Below are positions 8,705-17,663 of a DNA stretch of 64,000 nt, piece after piece (the stretch's first letter is position 1; each line of letters opens with the position of its first letter). Both the position numbers and the translations under genes were made by a program. The notes below the pieces were generated by a model. The model searched no databases. It was not told the origin of the DNA and saw only the letters and a program-made list of their open reading frames with translations. This stretch comes from Rudanella paleaurantiibacter (lineage in GTDB: Bacteria; Bacteroidota; Bacteroidia; Cytophagales; Spirosomataceae). The DNA lies in NCBI RefSeq assembly GCF_009184635.1, contig NZ_WELI01000008.1:1-64000 (forward strand), in the 5' to 3' direction.

Positions 8705-9580
8705 TTGCAGACACTCCTTCTTGCCCTCGTTTGCGTGCTCTCGGCCCTGAGTCCGCCCGGCTTTCTGACCGGCGTAAACCGTTCTCCTGAATCGGCGGCT
8801 GCCCCCCGCAAGCGACCTGAATCCGCAGCCGAACAGCCTGATAAACGCCGGGGGAAGAACCCGAAGAAACTGGCTAAGAAGCAGTCGGCAGCGAGCCGTA
8901 AACCGTTAAGCGGAGCGGTGTATTACCTGGCCTCGGGGCATGGTGGCCCCGACCCCGGTGCCATTGGCCGTTACGGTAAGCACCTGCTACCCGAAGATGA
9001 GTATGCCTACGATGTGACCATCCGCCTGGCCGACCTGCTGAAACAACAGGGAGCTACGGTGTACATGATTGTGCACGACCCAAACGATGGGATTCGGAAT
9101 GAGGCTATCCTCAAAATTGACCGCGACGAGGTGGCTTACCCGCGTCAGCGTATCCCGCTCGATCAGAATGCCCGGCTCGATCAGACCACCTCGGCCGTGA
9201 ATCGGCTCTATGCCCGACACAAAGGGCGGTTTCAGCGGTTTATTACCATTCACGTCGACAGCCGGAGCGTGGGCGAGAAAATCGACGTGTTTTTTTACCA
9301 TCACAGCCAAAGTAAATCGGGGGTGCGGCTGGCCCGGCACATTCACCGACGCTTTCGGGCCAATTACAAACGCTACCAGCCCGACCGACCCTACTCAGGT
9401 AACGTATCGGCCCGGAACACGCTGTATGTGGTTAAAAATAGCCATCCGCCTACGGTCTTTATCGAGTTGGGCAACATCCAGAATAAGCTTGACCAACGTC
9501 GGTTCCTGATTCCGTCGAACCGGCAGGCACTGGCAAACTGGATGATGCAGGGTATTGTGGATGACCACCGCACGAGGTGA
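8705..9580 (+). CDS. Secreted N-acetylmuramoyl-L-alanine amidase (Amidase_3)
   Basis: A peptidoglycan amidase that cleaves between MurNAc and the stem peptide. The zinc and catalytic residues are visible in LASGHGGPDPGAIG (His), EDEYAYDVT (Glu), FITIHVDS (His) and TVFIELGN (Glu). The catalytic domain covers about the last 220 residues. The preceding ~50 residues are a Lys/Pro/Ala-rich linker. There is no in-frame ATG at the 5' end. TTG at 8705 gives a clear signal peptide (QTLLLALVCVLSALS). Another TTG at 8633 would put an unlikely tail before it. It is a single gene, 125 bases after a palindromic repeat. Confidence 0.85.
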   Translation: MQTLLLALVCVLSALSPPGFLTGVNRSPESAAAPRKRPESAAEQPDKRRGKNPKKLAKKQSAASRKPLSGAVYYLASGHGGPDPGAIGRYGKHLLPEDEYAYDVTIRLADLLKQQGATVYMIVHDPNDGIRNEAILKIDRDEVAYPRQRIPLDQNARLDQTTSAVNRLYARHKGRFQRFITIHVDSRSVGEKIDVFFYHHSQSKSGVRLARHIHRRFRANYKRYQPDRPYSGNVSARNTLYVVKNSHPPTVFIELGNIQNKLDQRRFLIPSNRQALANWMMQGIVDDHRTR

Positions 9581-9589
9581 TTGAAATGA

Positions 9590-9800
9590 ATACCACGCGG
9601 GTGACATGAATTCGGCAGAATGGATGTTTGCACGCGGATAACACAGATTTAGCGGATATACACGAATTTGGTTTGCCTGAGGGGAACGCTGCAGGTTTAC
9701 ATCATCCGTTCAATCCGTGTACCTACCTGTCACGGCACTTATCTGCGCTGATCTGGCCTATTCGCGTCATCTGCGTGCTATTCAATGGCTTCCTCGCAAC
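9590..9800. repeat. Imperfect inverted repeat of GCGGATA/ATCTGCG words
   Basis: The left part has GCACGCGGATAACACAGATT and AGCGGATATACACG. The right part has ATCTGCGCTGATC and GTCATCTGCGTGC, roughly complementary, with AATCCGTGTAC and AATCCGTGTGTAAC reiterated between and after them. It lies between the amidase and the restriction-methylase homologue. Pairing was judged by eye and is imperfect. Confidence 0.5.
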
Positions 9801-9850
9801 CCATCCGAGGGCCGTTAACATCTCATCCAATCCGTGTGTAACTTTGTTCC

Positions 9851-12800
9851 ATGAGGCTCCAACCCCGTAAGCCGGCTCAGGCACTGGATAAAGCGTACGC
9901 CAAACAATCCATTCCCCACCAACATTTCGACCGGTTCCGACAGGCCCTGTTGCGGCTATTGGCCCGGCTCGACGAGGGGGAGTCGGAGGTGTACCAGCGG
10001 AAAATAATCACCGAGTTTCTGAACAGTACATTTTACGATGCCGATTCGGGGCTGGCGGTGGCTAGCCGTGATCAGAACGATCTGGTGATTTATACAGGCC
10101 CCGAAGCCTCGCCCGGTGTGCTTATTGCGGCCAAGAAAGTGTTTGCCGGAGAGATGATGACCATGTTGAAAAACAACGTCAAGTCGCTCCACGAGCTTAT
10201 TCTGTATTATTTCGAAGAAGCCGAACGTCGGCCCGACCGCCCATTTACGCGATTGGTCATTACCGATGTGTACAACTGGTTTTTCTTTGCCGAAGCCGAT
10301 TTCCGGCGGTTTTTTTACCAGAACCCTCGCCTGCGAAAGCTGTATCAGGTGAAGAGGCAACAACAGAAAGACAACGCTTTTTTCTTCAGCGAAGCGGCCC
10401 GGATTCTGCGCGACATGGACGATGAGGTGCCTGTTACGTGGCTTAACCTGCGCGAACTCGAAAACGCGGCCCGCACCGATAATCCCGCCGACTGGCTCCC
10501 GCTGATTCCGGTCTACAAGTTGTTTTCGCCCGAACACCTGCTCCAGTTGCCCCCCACCGACAATGGCGACGGGATCAACAAGCTGTTTGTCGATGAACTG
10601 CTGCATGTGCTGGGCCTGCAGCGGACCGTATCGGGCGGCATACCCCGGCTCGAACGCCTGCCTGAACCCGACCGACAACCGGGCTCCTGGCTCGAAAACA
10701 TAGTGGCGTGTCTGCGAACCACCGGTGCTTTGGCCCATCTGCCCGACCCTCTCCTCTACGGCCCCGACCCCGAAGGGCAGGAAACCCGCGTGGCCCTCGA
10801 ACTGCTGTTTACCTGGCTCGGCCGGGTCTTGTTTCTGAAACGGCTCGAAGGACAGTTGCAAACCTATCAGGGCTACAACCGCGAGGGGGTATTTCTGACG
10901 CCCCGTCAGCTACGCACCTTTGCCGAGCTGGGCGAGCTGTTTTTCGATGTAATAGCCGTGCCTGTCTCAGAGCGGTCGGCGGGGGTGATGAGCCGGTACG
11001 GGTCCGATGCGACTGTTCCTTACCTGAACAGTGCGTTGTTTGAACCCACTCCGCTCGAACAGCGGGTGCTTCGGGTGAGTGCGCTGAACGACCGGCTCGC
11101 CTTGCCGCTGTTTGACCAAACAATCCTGAAAACCCCATCGGGCGACCAGCAAACGGGCGAGCTGCCCACGCTGACGTACTTGCTGGCTCTGCTGGATAGC
11201 TACGACTTTGCTACCGAAGGCGCGGCTACCATTCAGATCGACAACAAGCCCCCGCTGAGCCATACGGCCCTTGGGCTGGTGCTCGACCTGTTGAGTAATG
11301 CCCGTACGGGAGCCGCGTACACGCCCGGTTGGGTGGCTGTTGAGGCCGTGCGCGAACCCATCCGGCGGCTGGTGGTGCAACGGTTCAACGAGCGGTTTGG
11401 CTTGTCGTGCTCCGACCTGACCGACCTGCGCACTCAGCTTCAGACCGTAGAACCGGGCGAAGCCAATGCCCTCATAAACAGCCTGCGCGTGGTAGATCCG
11501 GCCGTGGGCGGTGGGCATTTGCTGGTGTCGGCTCTGCACGAGTTGATCGCGATTAAAGCCGAGTTGGGGATTCTGACCGACCCGGCCGGCCGATTGCTGA
11601 GTGGCTACACGGTATCGGTGGAGCAGGATGATCTGGTGGTCTGGACTGCCGATGGTGAGGTGTTTGCCTATCAACCAACAACTGCCCAAAGCCGGTTGGG
11701 TGCGGGCCAACCCGTGGAGCGCGCGTCGGCCGGGCGCCGACGGACACCGGCAGCCTCCGAAAAGCAGCGGGTGCAGGAAACCCTGTTTGCCGAAAAGCTG
11801 GTGTTGATTCAGAACTGTCTCGTTGGCGTGGATTCCGACCCGCTGGCGGTGAGCATGGCCCGCCTACGGTTGGGGCTCGAATTACTCAAAAGCACTTATT
11901 ACGCCACCGGCGGGAAAGCGGGCTGGTTGCTGCCGAACTTGCCAAATCTGGACGCTAATCTCAAGGTTGGCCATGCACTTATAGGCCAGCTGGGCCTTGG
12001 GTTTCGGCCCGATGCGGTGCGTAATGTAAGCCTGCGCGAGAAATTTGCGGGGGCGTTTCGGCAGTATCGGGCCGACCGACTGGCGTACCCGCCATGTAGG
12101 GAGGAAGCAGAAAAAGCCCAGTTACAAGCCCGAATGGCCGATTTTGAGGCTCTCCTGCCGCAGTTGGCCCTGATCGACCGGAAAGACTATGCCGAGATTC
12201 GCGAACTCGAAACCCGGCGGGCGCAACTTGCCCTCACCTTCGATTTTGTAGAAAACGACAACCGGCTGCAAACACTGGATGACCAATTGGTTGCCCGGAA
12301 AAAAGCGTTGGCCGACAAACAACGACCTTACGAGCAGGCGGTGGAATGGCGCTTTATGTTTCCCGAAGTGCTCGATGAGGCCGGGGTATTTGTCGGCTTC
12401 GATGCGGTGCTGAGTCGTCCGCCAATCACCGGTCCCGATGAGCCTTCAGGCCGCCGGGCCGTGCTGAGTAAATCGTTTCCGAATACCTACACGCTGGGTA
12501 TTGGAGCCTATGGGTTGTTTGTGGAGCAGGGGCTGAACCTGCTGCGGCCGGGCGGGCAGTTGGCCTGTGTGCTGCCCACCGATTGGATGCGCAGCCCGCA
12601 CGGCGCCAATCTGCGACATTGGTTGAAAACAGGTGTGGCCATTGAGCAGGTGACCGATCTGGGCGACGACCCGGCCGGAGAGGGGCCGGTTTGTGTACTG
12701 CACCTGCGCAAAGCCCCTGCTGTCGGTAGTTTCCGGGTGGCTCAACGGAGGGCCTTGCCACCTCACACGTCTGAAAGTGATACTCGCTCGTTTGTGATCC

Positions 12801-13681
12801 CGACCGATTCGCTGCCCGACGACGGGTGGCTTCTGTCGGACCCTACCGGGCAAAATCTGCTGACGCGCATTCGGCAGGCCGGGCAACCGCTTACCAATTA
12901 CGTGGCCGGGCGGCTGGGGAGTGGTATCAAAACGGGTCTGGACGAAGCCTTTGTTGTCGACGCTAAAATCCACAATCGGCTGGTGGCCGAAGACCCCCGC
13001 TCGGCCGAAGTGCTGAAACCCGTTGTGTTGCCGCGCACTATTCGAGGGTACACCGTTGACCCACCCACGCGGTTTCTGATTGCGTTGGAACGGGGCCTGA
13101 CCACGCAGCTAAGGGGTGAAACAGAGCCCGAAACCTGGCTGGCCGAAACGTATCCGGCTGTGTACAACTGGCTGAAACCGTTTGCGGCTAAAGCGCAGGC
13201 GCGGGTTAGTCAGGGCGTGTTTTGGTGGGAACTCCAGACCGATGCTGCCGTCGCGCAGTTTCGGCAGCCGTATATCGTGTTTAATCCGGCGGTTCCGGCC
13301 CCGGTTTTTGCGTTGGCGGATGCCAACACGTACCCACTCGACAAAACATTTGTCATCGGGTCGGGCGACCGGTACCTGCTGGCCGTGTTGAACAGCGCAG
13401 TAGTGGGGTATTTTCTGCGTGTAACGGCCCCCGTAACCCCCAAAGGCCCCGCCCGGTCCCGGCCCGACCGTTGGGCGCAGATTCCGATCCCATCTGCCAC
13501 CCCTGAGCAACAGGCATCTGTTGTGGCACTGGTCGATCAGATTCTGTCCTTGCGGGCAGCTGGGAACAGTACCGAGGGGCTTGAGGCCGAAGTATCGACG
13601 TTGGTAGGTGCTCTCTACGGCCTCAGCCCCGACGAAATGGCCTCTATTCACCCGGCCGATAGAGGAGAAACTATTGGCTAA
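9851..13681 (+). CDS. Type IIG restriction-methylase homologue with altered catalytic motifs
   Basis: A 1276-residue protein of the class in which one chain carries nuclease, N6-adenine methyltransferase and target-recognition domains (DUF7149-type start MRLQPRKPAQALDKAY). The length is normal and the frame intact. In the N-terminal nuclease region D77 (NDLVIY) is present, but the expected E-x-K reads LIAAKK, with Ala at 93. In the methyltransferase region motif I is DPAVGGGH at 549-556, and motif IV, expected as GNPPY, reads SRPPI at 855-859, so both Asn and Tyr are missing. The C-terminal part (about 1000-1276) resembles a target-recognition domain with HNRLVAEDP and LLAVLNS. Family assignment is from the overall pattern. 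It is probably not an active enzyme in either sense. It stands alone, with no partner subunit. Confidence 0.78.
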   Translation: MRLQPRKPAQALDKAYAKQSIPHQHFDRFRQALLRLLARLDEGESEVYQRKIITEFLNSTFYDADSGLAVASRDQNDLVIYTGPEASPGVLIAAKKVFAGEMMTMLKNNVKSLHELILYYFEEAERRPDRPFTRLVITDVYNWFFFAEADFRRFFYQNPRLRKLYQVKRQQQKDNAFFFSEAARILRDMDDEVPVTWLNLRELENAARTDNPADWLPLIPVYKLFSPEHLLQLPPTDNGDGINKLFVDELLHVLGLQRTVSGGIPRLERLPEPDRQPGSWLENIVACLRTTGALAHLPDPLLYGPDPEGQETRVALELLFTWLGRVLFLKRLEGQLQTYQGYNREGVFLTPRQLRTFAELGELFFDVIAVPVSERSAGVMSRYGSDATVPYLNSALFEPTPLEQRVLRVSALNDRLALPLFDQTILKTPSGDQQTGELPTLTYLLALLDSYDFATEGAATIQIDNKPPLSHTALGLVLDLLSNARTGAAYTPGWVAVEAVREPIRRLVVQRFNERFGLSCSDLTDLRTQLQTVEPGEANALINSLRVVDPAVGGGHLLVSALHELIAIKAELGILTDPAGRLLSGYTVSVEQDDLVVWTADGEVFAYQPTTAQSRLGAGQPVERASAGRRRTPAASEKQRVQETLFAEKLVLIQNCLVGVDSDPLAVSMARLRLGLELLKSTYYATGGKAGWLLPNLPNLDANLKVGHALIGQLGLGFRPDAVRNVSLREKFAGAFRQYRADRLAYPPCREEAEKAQLQARMADFEALLPQLALIDRKDYAEIRELETRRAQLALTFDFVENDNRLQTLDDQLVARKKALADKQRPYEQAVEWRFMFPEVLDEAGVFVGFDAVLSRPPITGPDEPSGRRAVLSKSFPNTYTLGIGAYGLFVEQGLNLLRPGGQLACVLPTDWMRSPHGANLRHWLKTGVAIEQVTDLGDDPAGEGPVCVLHLRKAPAVGSFRVAQRRALPPHTSESDTRSFVIPTDSLPDDGWLLSDPTGQNLLTRIRQAGQPLTNYVAGRLGSGIKTGLDEAFVVDAKIHNRLVAEDPRSAEVLKPVVLPRTIRGYTVDPPTRFLIALERGLTTQLRGETEPETWLAETYPAVYNWLKPFAAKAQARVSQGVFWWELQTDAAVAQFRQPYIVFNPAVPAPVFALADANTYPLDKTFVIGSGDRYLLAVLNSAVVGYFLRVTAPVTPKGPARSRPDRWAQIPIPSATPEQQASVVALVDQILSLRAAGNSTEGLEAEVSTLVGALYGLSPDEMASIHPADRGETIG

Positions 13682-13818
13682 AAATGCCCCCAAAAGAGGG
13701 CTTTCGGGTTTCGGGAGGTGGGCAAAATTTCGTAAATTGCCGTATCTGACTATTCCTTTTCGAGAACGCGGCCCCGCTGTACCCGCCCGCCGGGACGGGG
13801 CTGTGTTCGCCTTTTTCC

Positions 13819-14775
13819 ATGCAGCGTCTCCATCGCCTGACGGCTATTCTGATTCACCTGCAAACCAAGCGGGTGGTGCGGGCACAGGAACTGGCCGACC
13901 GTTTCGGTATTAGCCTACGTACTGTGTATCGCGATGTTCGCTCGCTCGAAGAAGCCGGTGTGCCCATTGGGGCCGAGGCCGGGGTGGGCTACTTCCTGAC
14001 CGATTACCACCTGCCTCCGGTCATGTTTACCAATGCCGAAGCGGGCGCGTTGGTATTTGCCGCCAAACTGATTGAAAACTGGGCCGACGAATCGGTGCAA
14101 ACGGCCTTCGACTCGGCCCTGTACAAGATCAAATCGGTGCTCAAACAAACGGATCAGGAACACCTCGATGAACTGGCTCCGCAGGTGGCTATTCAGAAGC
14201 CGGTAACGGGTAAATACCGAGCGGGTGGTTTGCTCAACACCATTCAGCAGGCCATTGGGCGGCAGCACATACTCCGAATGCACTATCAGGCAGGCTATAC
14301 CGATGCCGAAAGCTGGCGCGAAGTGGAGCCCGTGGGCCTTTATCATTACAGCATGGCGTGGCACCTGATTGCCTTTTGCCGACACCGGCAGGATTACCGC
14401 GACTTTCGTGTGGACCGGATTCATGAGCTGACAGATACGGGCCAACGGTTTGCCCGTCATGCCCGGATGACCTTACGCCAATATCTCGATCAGATGCATT
14501 CCGATATGCCCCTTACCAACGTGACGGTGGTGTTCGATAAGTCGGTGGTGCGGTTTCTGAACGACCAACGGCATAGTTGGGGCTTTTCGGAAGAGGAAGA
14601 CCTCGGCGACCGGGTCCGAATGCATCTCTGTACACCGTACCTGTGGGGGCTGGCGCGTTGGCTGCTGGCGTTCGGCTCGGCCGTCACGGTCGAGTCGCCC
14701 GACGAGCTTCAGAGTATATTACAGCGGCTCGCCCGCGACATTCAGGCGCATTATCTCGTCGGAGCCGAGGTGTAG
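13819..14775 (+). CDS. YafY-family HTH and WYL domain transcriptional regulator
   Basis: A 318-residue DNA-binding regulator. Residues 1-60 form a winged helix-turn-helix (RVVRAQELADRFGISLRTVYRDVRSLEEAGVPI) followed by GAEAGVGYFL, typical of the YafY/DeoR-like group. The middle and C-terminal parts hold a WYL-type ligand-sensing domain, including WREVEPVGLYHYSMAWHLIA and YRDFRVDRI, with a WCX tail. It starts 137 bases after the restriction-methylase homologue on the same strand. Such proteins often control nearby stress or defence genes; the target here is unknown. It ends against a hairpin shared with the convergent DoxX-like gene. Confidence 0.9.
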   Translation: MQRLHRLTAILIHLQTKRVVRAQELADRFGISLRTVYRDVRSLEEAGVPIGAEAGVGYFLTDYHLPPVMFTNAEAGALVFAAKLIENWADESVQTAFDSALYKIKSVLKQTDQEHLDELAPQVAIQKPVTGKYRAGGLLNTIQQAIGRQHILRMHYQAGYTDAESWREVEPVGLYHYSMAWHLIAFCRHRQDYRDFRVDRIHELTDTGQRFARHARMTLRQYLDQMHSDMPLTNVTVVFDKSVVRFLNDQRHSWGFSEEEDLGDRVRMHLCTPYLWGLARWLLAFGSAVTVESPDELQSILQRLARDIQAHYLVGAEV

Positions 14776-14817
14776 GGTTTATGGTTTTTGGCGGCTGTCA
14801 AAAACTATAAACCCTAC
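14772..14817. terminator. Bidirectional hairpin between convergent genes
   Basis: The 19-base arms GTAGGGTTTATGGTTTTTG and CAAAAACTATAAACCCTAC pair with one mismatch around an 8-base loop. The hairpin overlaps the stop codons of both the WYL regulator and the DoxX-like gene, so it can end both transcripts. Confidence 0.7.
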
Positions 14818-15380
14818 CGGCTCGCGGCCGATGGTGCCTTGGCCTGTTTGCGTTCGGCTTCGCGGGCCGCGTTCGGGTCGGCAATGAGTTTACCGCCCCG
14901 GACCGTTGCGCCCAGCACAATACCCGCCGATACCAGCACCCCGTTTTTGATGATGTATTGACCCACAAGTGTCGGGACGAAGGGGTATTTCCAGGTCTCG
15001 TCGGGGAAAAAAGCAAGTGGCAGAAACGTACCGATCATCTGTAGAAACAATAGCCCCAGGGTCAGGCGCATAAACCGCCCTGAGAGTAGGCCCAGGCCAA
15101 TCAGGCACTCCCAAATAGCCAAAATAATCCGGCTGGTATCGGCCGAAAGCATCCCAAAACTAAGTTTGTCGATGGTGCGAATGGCGAGGGTTTCGGCTTC
15201 GCTCAGGGCCGGAAAAAACTTTTGCCCACCGAACCACAAAAAGACAACCCCCAGCGCCAGCCGGAGCAGGGTGAGGCCGTGACGGGCCATCCAGTTGGCC
15301 AGCCGGGTATCCAGCCGGGCCACTGGCGGGCTGGCGTTGACAATATCTTTCTCGTGCATAGGGTCGGAGGAATGATTCAC
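14814..15380 (-). CDS. DoxX/DUF417-like membrane protein
   Basis: A 188-residue inner-membrane protein with four hydrophobic segments: LTLLRLALGVVFLWFGGQKF, IILAIWECLIGLGLLSG, LTLGLLFLQMIGTFLPLAF and a last one around GVLVSAGIVLGATV. The GVVFLWFGGQKFFP start is characteristic of the DoxX/DUF417 superfamily, members of which are linked to oxidative or electrophile stress. The C-terminal tail is charged and Ala/Lys-rich. The ATG at 15380 is followed by a hydrophilic N-terminus of about 30 residues. No closer function can be read from the sequence. Confidence 0.75.
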   Translation of the reverse strand: MNHSSDPMHEKDIVNASPPVARLDTRLANWMARHGLTLLRLALGVVFLWFGGQKFFPALSEAETLAIRTIDKLSFGMLSADTSRIILAIWECLIGLGLLSGRFMRLTLGLLFLQMIGTFLPLAFFPDETWKYPFVPTLVGQYIIKNGVLVSAGIVLGATVRGGKLIADPNAAREAERKQAKAPSAASR

Positions 15381-15707
15381 CCATTCAACCCCTTAACTCC
15401 TCTATCATTCCCGCAAAAACTTCTCGTCGGCCGAATCCTCATTTTGAGGAATAGGGAATTGTATCCTGTATGGGTTGATGCCTGGCGCAGCGTAAGTAGT
15501 TTATTTTTGCCGGTAAACTACTGAATTTTAATGTGTTGTGTCAGTCGAAAATGGCGGGTGTTCTGGCCTGGGCCGGTGGGTTTATAGCTACAGCCCCGGC
15601 TACATATTACTGTCTTTAAATATTTTCTACGGACTTAATAGACTTTTTGAATAGGGCCGGGTTCTGGCATAAACAGTCCTTTTTCATGCTCAACAACTTC
15701 CAATTTT
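15381..15707. other. Divergent intergenic region of DoxX-like and ferritin-like genes
   Basis: This is 327 bases without a gene. It should hold promoters for both flanking genes. Apart from the dyad at 15495-15522 I see only AT-rich tracts near 15610-15660. Confidence 0.5.
15495..15522 (+). promoter_or_regulatory. Dyad overlapping a -7 promoter box
   Basis: AGTAGTTTA and TAAACTACT form perfect 9-base arms separated by 10 bases. The left arm and spacer contain TATTTTTG (15502-15509), a match to TAnnTTTG. This is the layout expected for an operator over a promoter, reading toward the ferritin-like genes with a leader of about 185 bases, or a hairpin in the divergent leader. It is inferred from sequence only. 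Confidence 0.4.
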
Positions 15708-16463
15708 ATGAAAAACAACGATCAACTACTGCGCCCGGCAGTCGGGCCGAGTGTACCGGCTATTCCCTCGGTCGAACGGCGGCTTTTTATGCGTCAGCTT
15801 GGCCTGGTATCGGCCTCTACGGCTGCTTTTCTGGCTTCCTGTACCCGCGAACCACTCGTTGATCCGCAGACGGGTAAGCGGCAGGCCCGCCTGGGGGCCG
15901 AGGTGCTCCCCGACGGAACCGTTGACCTGGGTTCGGGCGATATTGGTATCTCGAATCTGGCCTACACGCTCGATCAACTCGAAACCGCCTTTTATGCCAC
16001 GGCCCTGCAACGAGCCATGAACGTGACGCCTGAAGACCGCAAGGTGCTGGCTGAGCTGCACGATCATGAAGTGGCCCACCGCGAATTTTTCAAGACGTTT
16101 TTGGGCGGTATGGCTATCCCAATGCTCGACTTCGATTTTAGTAGTGTTGATTTCAGCAATCGCAACAGTGTGTTCGATGCGGCACAGCAGTTTGAAAATG
16201 TGGGGGTGGCTGCTTTCAACGGCACCGGACCGCTCATTCACGATGTGGAAGTGCTCAAAATTGCCGGCAAAATGGTGTCTATTGAGGCTCGGCACGCCAC
16301 CCTGGCCCGGCACATGATCGCCCCCAAAACACCGTTTGCGTTGAGCCATGAGTTGGTTGACGCGCAGGGCCGCGACTGGCACCTGACCCCCGGCGAAGTG
16401 GTAGCCCGCGCACAGAAGTATATCAAACAGAAAATCAGCATAGCCAACCTGCCAACGTATTGA
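15708..16463 (+). CDS. Exported ferritin-like domain protein (first of a pair)
   Basis: A 251-residue protein with a twin-arginine-like start (VERRLFMRQLGLVSASTAAF) ending in LASC, a lipobox, so it is probably a membrane-anchored lipoprotein. The rest is a helical ferritin-like bundle: LAYTLDQLETAFYATAL, HDHEVAHREFF, ENVGVAAFNGTG and VSIEARHATLARH supply Glu and His residues in the spacing of a di-iron site. It is related to desiccation-associated ferritin_2 proteins. The next gene, 65 bases on, encodes a homologue. Metal oxidation or storage in the envelope is plausible but unproven. Confidence 0.82.
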   Translation: MKNNDQLLRPAVGPSVPAIPSVERRLFMRQLGLVSASTAAFLASCTREPLVDPQTGKRQARLGAEVLPDGTVDLGSGDIGISNLAYTLDQLETAFYATALQRAMNVTPEDRKVLAELHDHEVAHREFFKTFLGGMAIPMLDFDFSSVDFSNRNSVFDAAQQFENVGVAAFNGTGPLIHDVEVLKIAGKMVSIEARHATLARHMIAPKTPFALSHELVDAQGRDWHLTPGEVVARAQKYIKQKISIANLPTY

Positions 16464-16528
16464 GTGGACGAGGGCACTCCGTGGCTGTGAACTGACTCAA
16501 CTGCCAACTTCTTAACAACAAGACGTTT

Positions 16529-17332
16529 ATGAATTTATTCAACATACTTTCGGAAATAGAACAACGCGATGCTGAGGCTTACGAAAAGTTTACCGTATCG
16601 CGTCGGAAACTGTTCAAAACAACAGCGGTAGCCGCTGCCGGGTCGACGGGTCTGCTGGCGGCTACGCTCAATAAGGCCTTTGCCGCCGATGGCGATGTGG
16701 CCGATGTGCTCAACTTTGCTCTGCTGCTCGAATACCTCGAAGCAGAGTTTTACGCTATTGGCCTCAATACGCCGGGGCTGATTCCGGCCAATGACCGGAA
16801 TGTGTTTGCCAAGATTGGTGAGCACGAGCGGCAGCACGTCGATTTTCTGCGGTCGGCACTGGGGGGGAGCGCCATTCCGAAACCCACGTTCGATTTTACC
16901 GCGGGTGGCCGTTTCCCCACGGCGTTTAGTAATTACGGGACATTTCTGGTGCTCTCACAGGCATTTGAGGATTTGGGCGTGCGGGCGTACAAAGGACAGG
17001 CTCCCCGGCTGAAAGGTAACCGCGATGTGTTGCTGGCTGCGCTCAAAATTCACTCGGTAGAGGCTCGGCACGCGGGTGAGGTGCGCCTGATTCGGGGGCT
17101 ACGCGTCTGGACATCGGAGCAGGAGACCGGTGGCGCTCCCGCAGCCGTGTACATGGGCGAAAGCCCCACCATGCAATGGACGGTCGATTTGCCCCCGGTT
17201 GTAGGCCCTAAGCTGGTACAGCGCGAGGGTAACGTGGGGCAAACTGTGGAGCGCGTGGTTCGCGAAGCCTACGACGAGCCACTCACCAAAGAGCAGGTTC
17301 TGGCTATTGCCGGGCCGTTTGTACGCGGATAG
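16529..17332 (+). CDS. Exported ferritin-like domain protein (second of a pair)
   Basis: A 267-residue homologue of the preceding gene. A Tat-like signal SRRKLFKTTAVAAAGSTG starts near residue 24, preceded by a charged N-terminus. Ferritin-like helices follow: NFALLLEYLEAEFYAIGL, IGEHERQHVDFLRSAL, FEDLGVRAYKGQAP and IHSVEARHAGEVRLIRGL, with conserved Glu/His positions. The tail beyond residue 195 (VWTSEQETGG onward) is an extension not in the first protein. It is probably co-transcribed with it. A palindromic repeat begins one base after the stop codon. Confidence 0.82.
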   Translation: MNLFNILSEIEQRDAEAYEKFTVSRRKLFKTTAVAAAGSTGLLAATLNKAFAADGDVADVLNFALLLEYLEAEFYAIGLNTPGLIPANDRNVFAKIGEHERQHVDFLRSALGGSAIPKPTFDFTAGGRFPTAFSNYGTFLVLSQAFEDLGVRAYKGQAPRLKGNRDVLLAALKIHSVEARHAGEVRLIRGLRVWTSEQETGGAPAAVYMGESPTMQWTVDLPPVVGPKLVQREGNVGQTVERVVREAYDEPLTKEQVLAIAGPFVRG

Positions 17333-17333
17333 C

Positions 17334-17428
17334 TCAGTACTGGACATTAGATGTTGGACATTAGACCTCCCTACAGAATGGTAGTAAGTCTAACGTCCAG
17401 TGTCTGAAGTCCGAATGTCCAGTACTGA
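17334..17428. repeat. ~100-bp palindromic element, copy B
   Basis: Its ends are TCAGTACTGGACATT and AATGTCCAGTACTGA. Its sequence is the reverse complement of the elements at 4987-5088 and 63623-63722, with a few changes and a slightly shorter centre. It sits directly after the ferritin-like stop codon and could act as a terminator hairpin there. Together with ordinary leader sequence it fills the 331-base gap before the response regulator. Confidence 0.85.
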
Positions 17429-17663
17429 ACGTGGATAGCGACGTCTCGAAAAATCTATTGATTGACAGAGTTTTGTTTGTTAGTCCCGGTTCTGTTTTGG
17501 GCCGGGACTTTTGTCGTATGGGCTTCGGGGCAGGCAGAGTGATTTAGGTCGGATAGTTGGCAATGTGGGCTTTTCGACGTATACTCGTAGTACGTTAGGG
17601 TTCACATACTGGCCATATTTACCCACTGCGTTATGGCTGGTTTCCACCCAAACCCATAAAAAA

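Noticed and set aside
9851-13681. Active type IIG restriction-modification enzyme
   Set aside because: Nuclease Glu and methylase Asn/Tyr motif residues are missing at the expected places.
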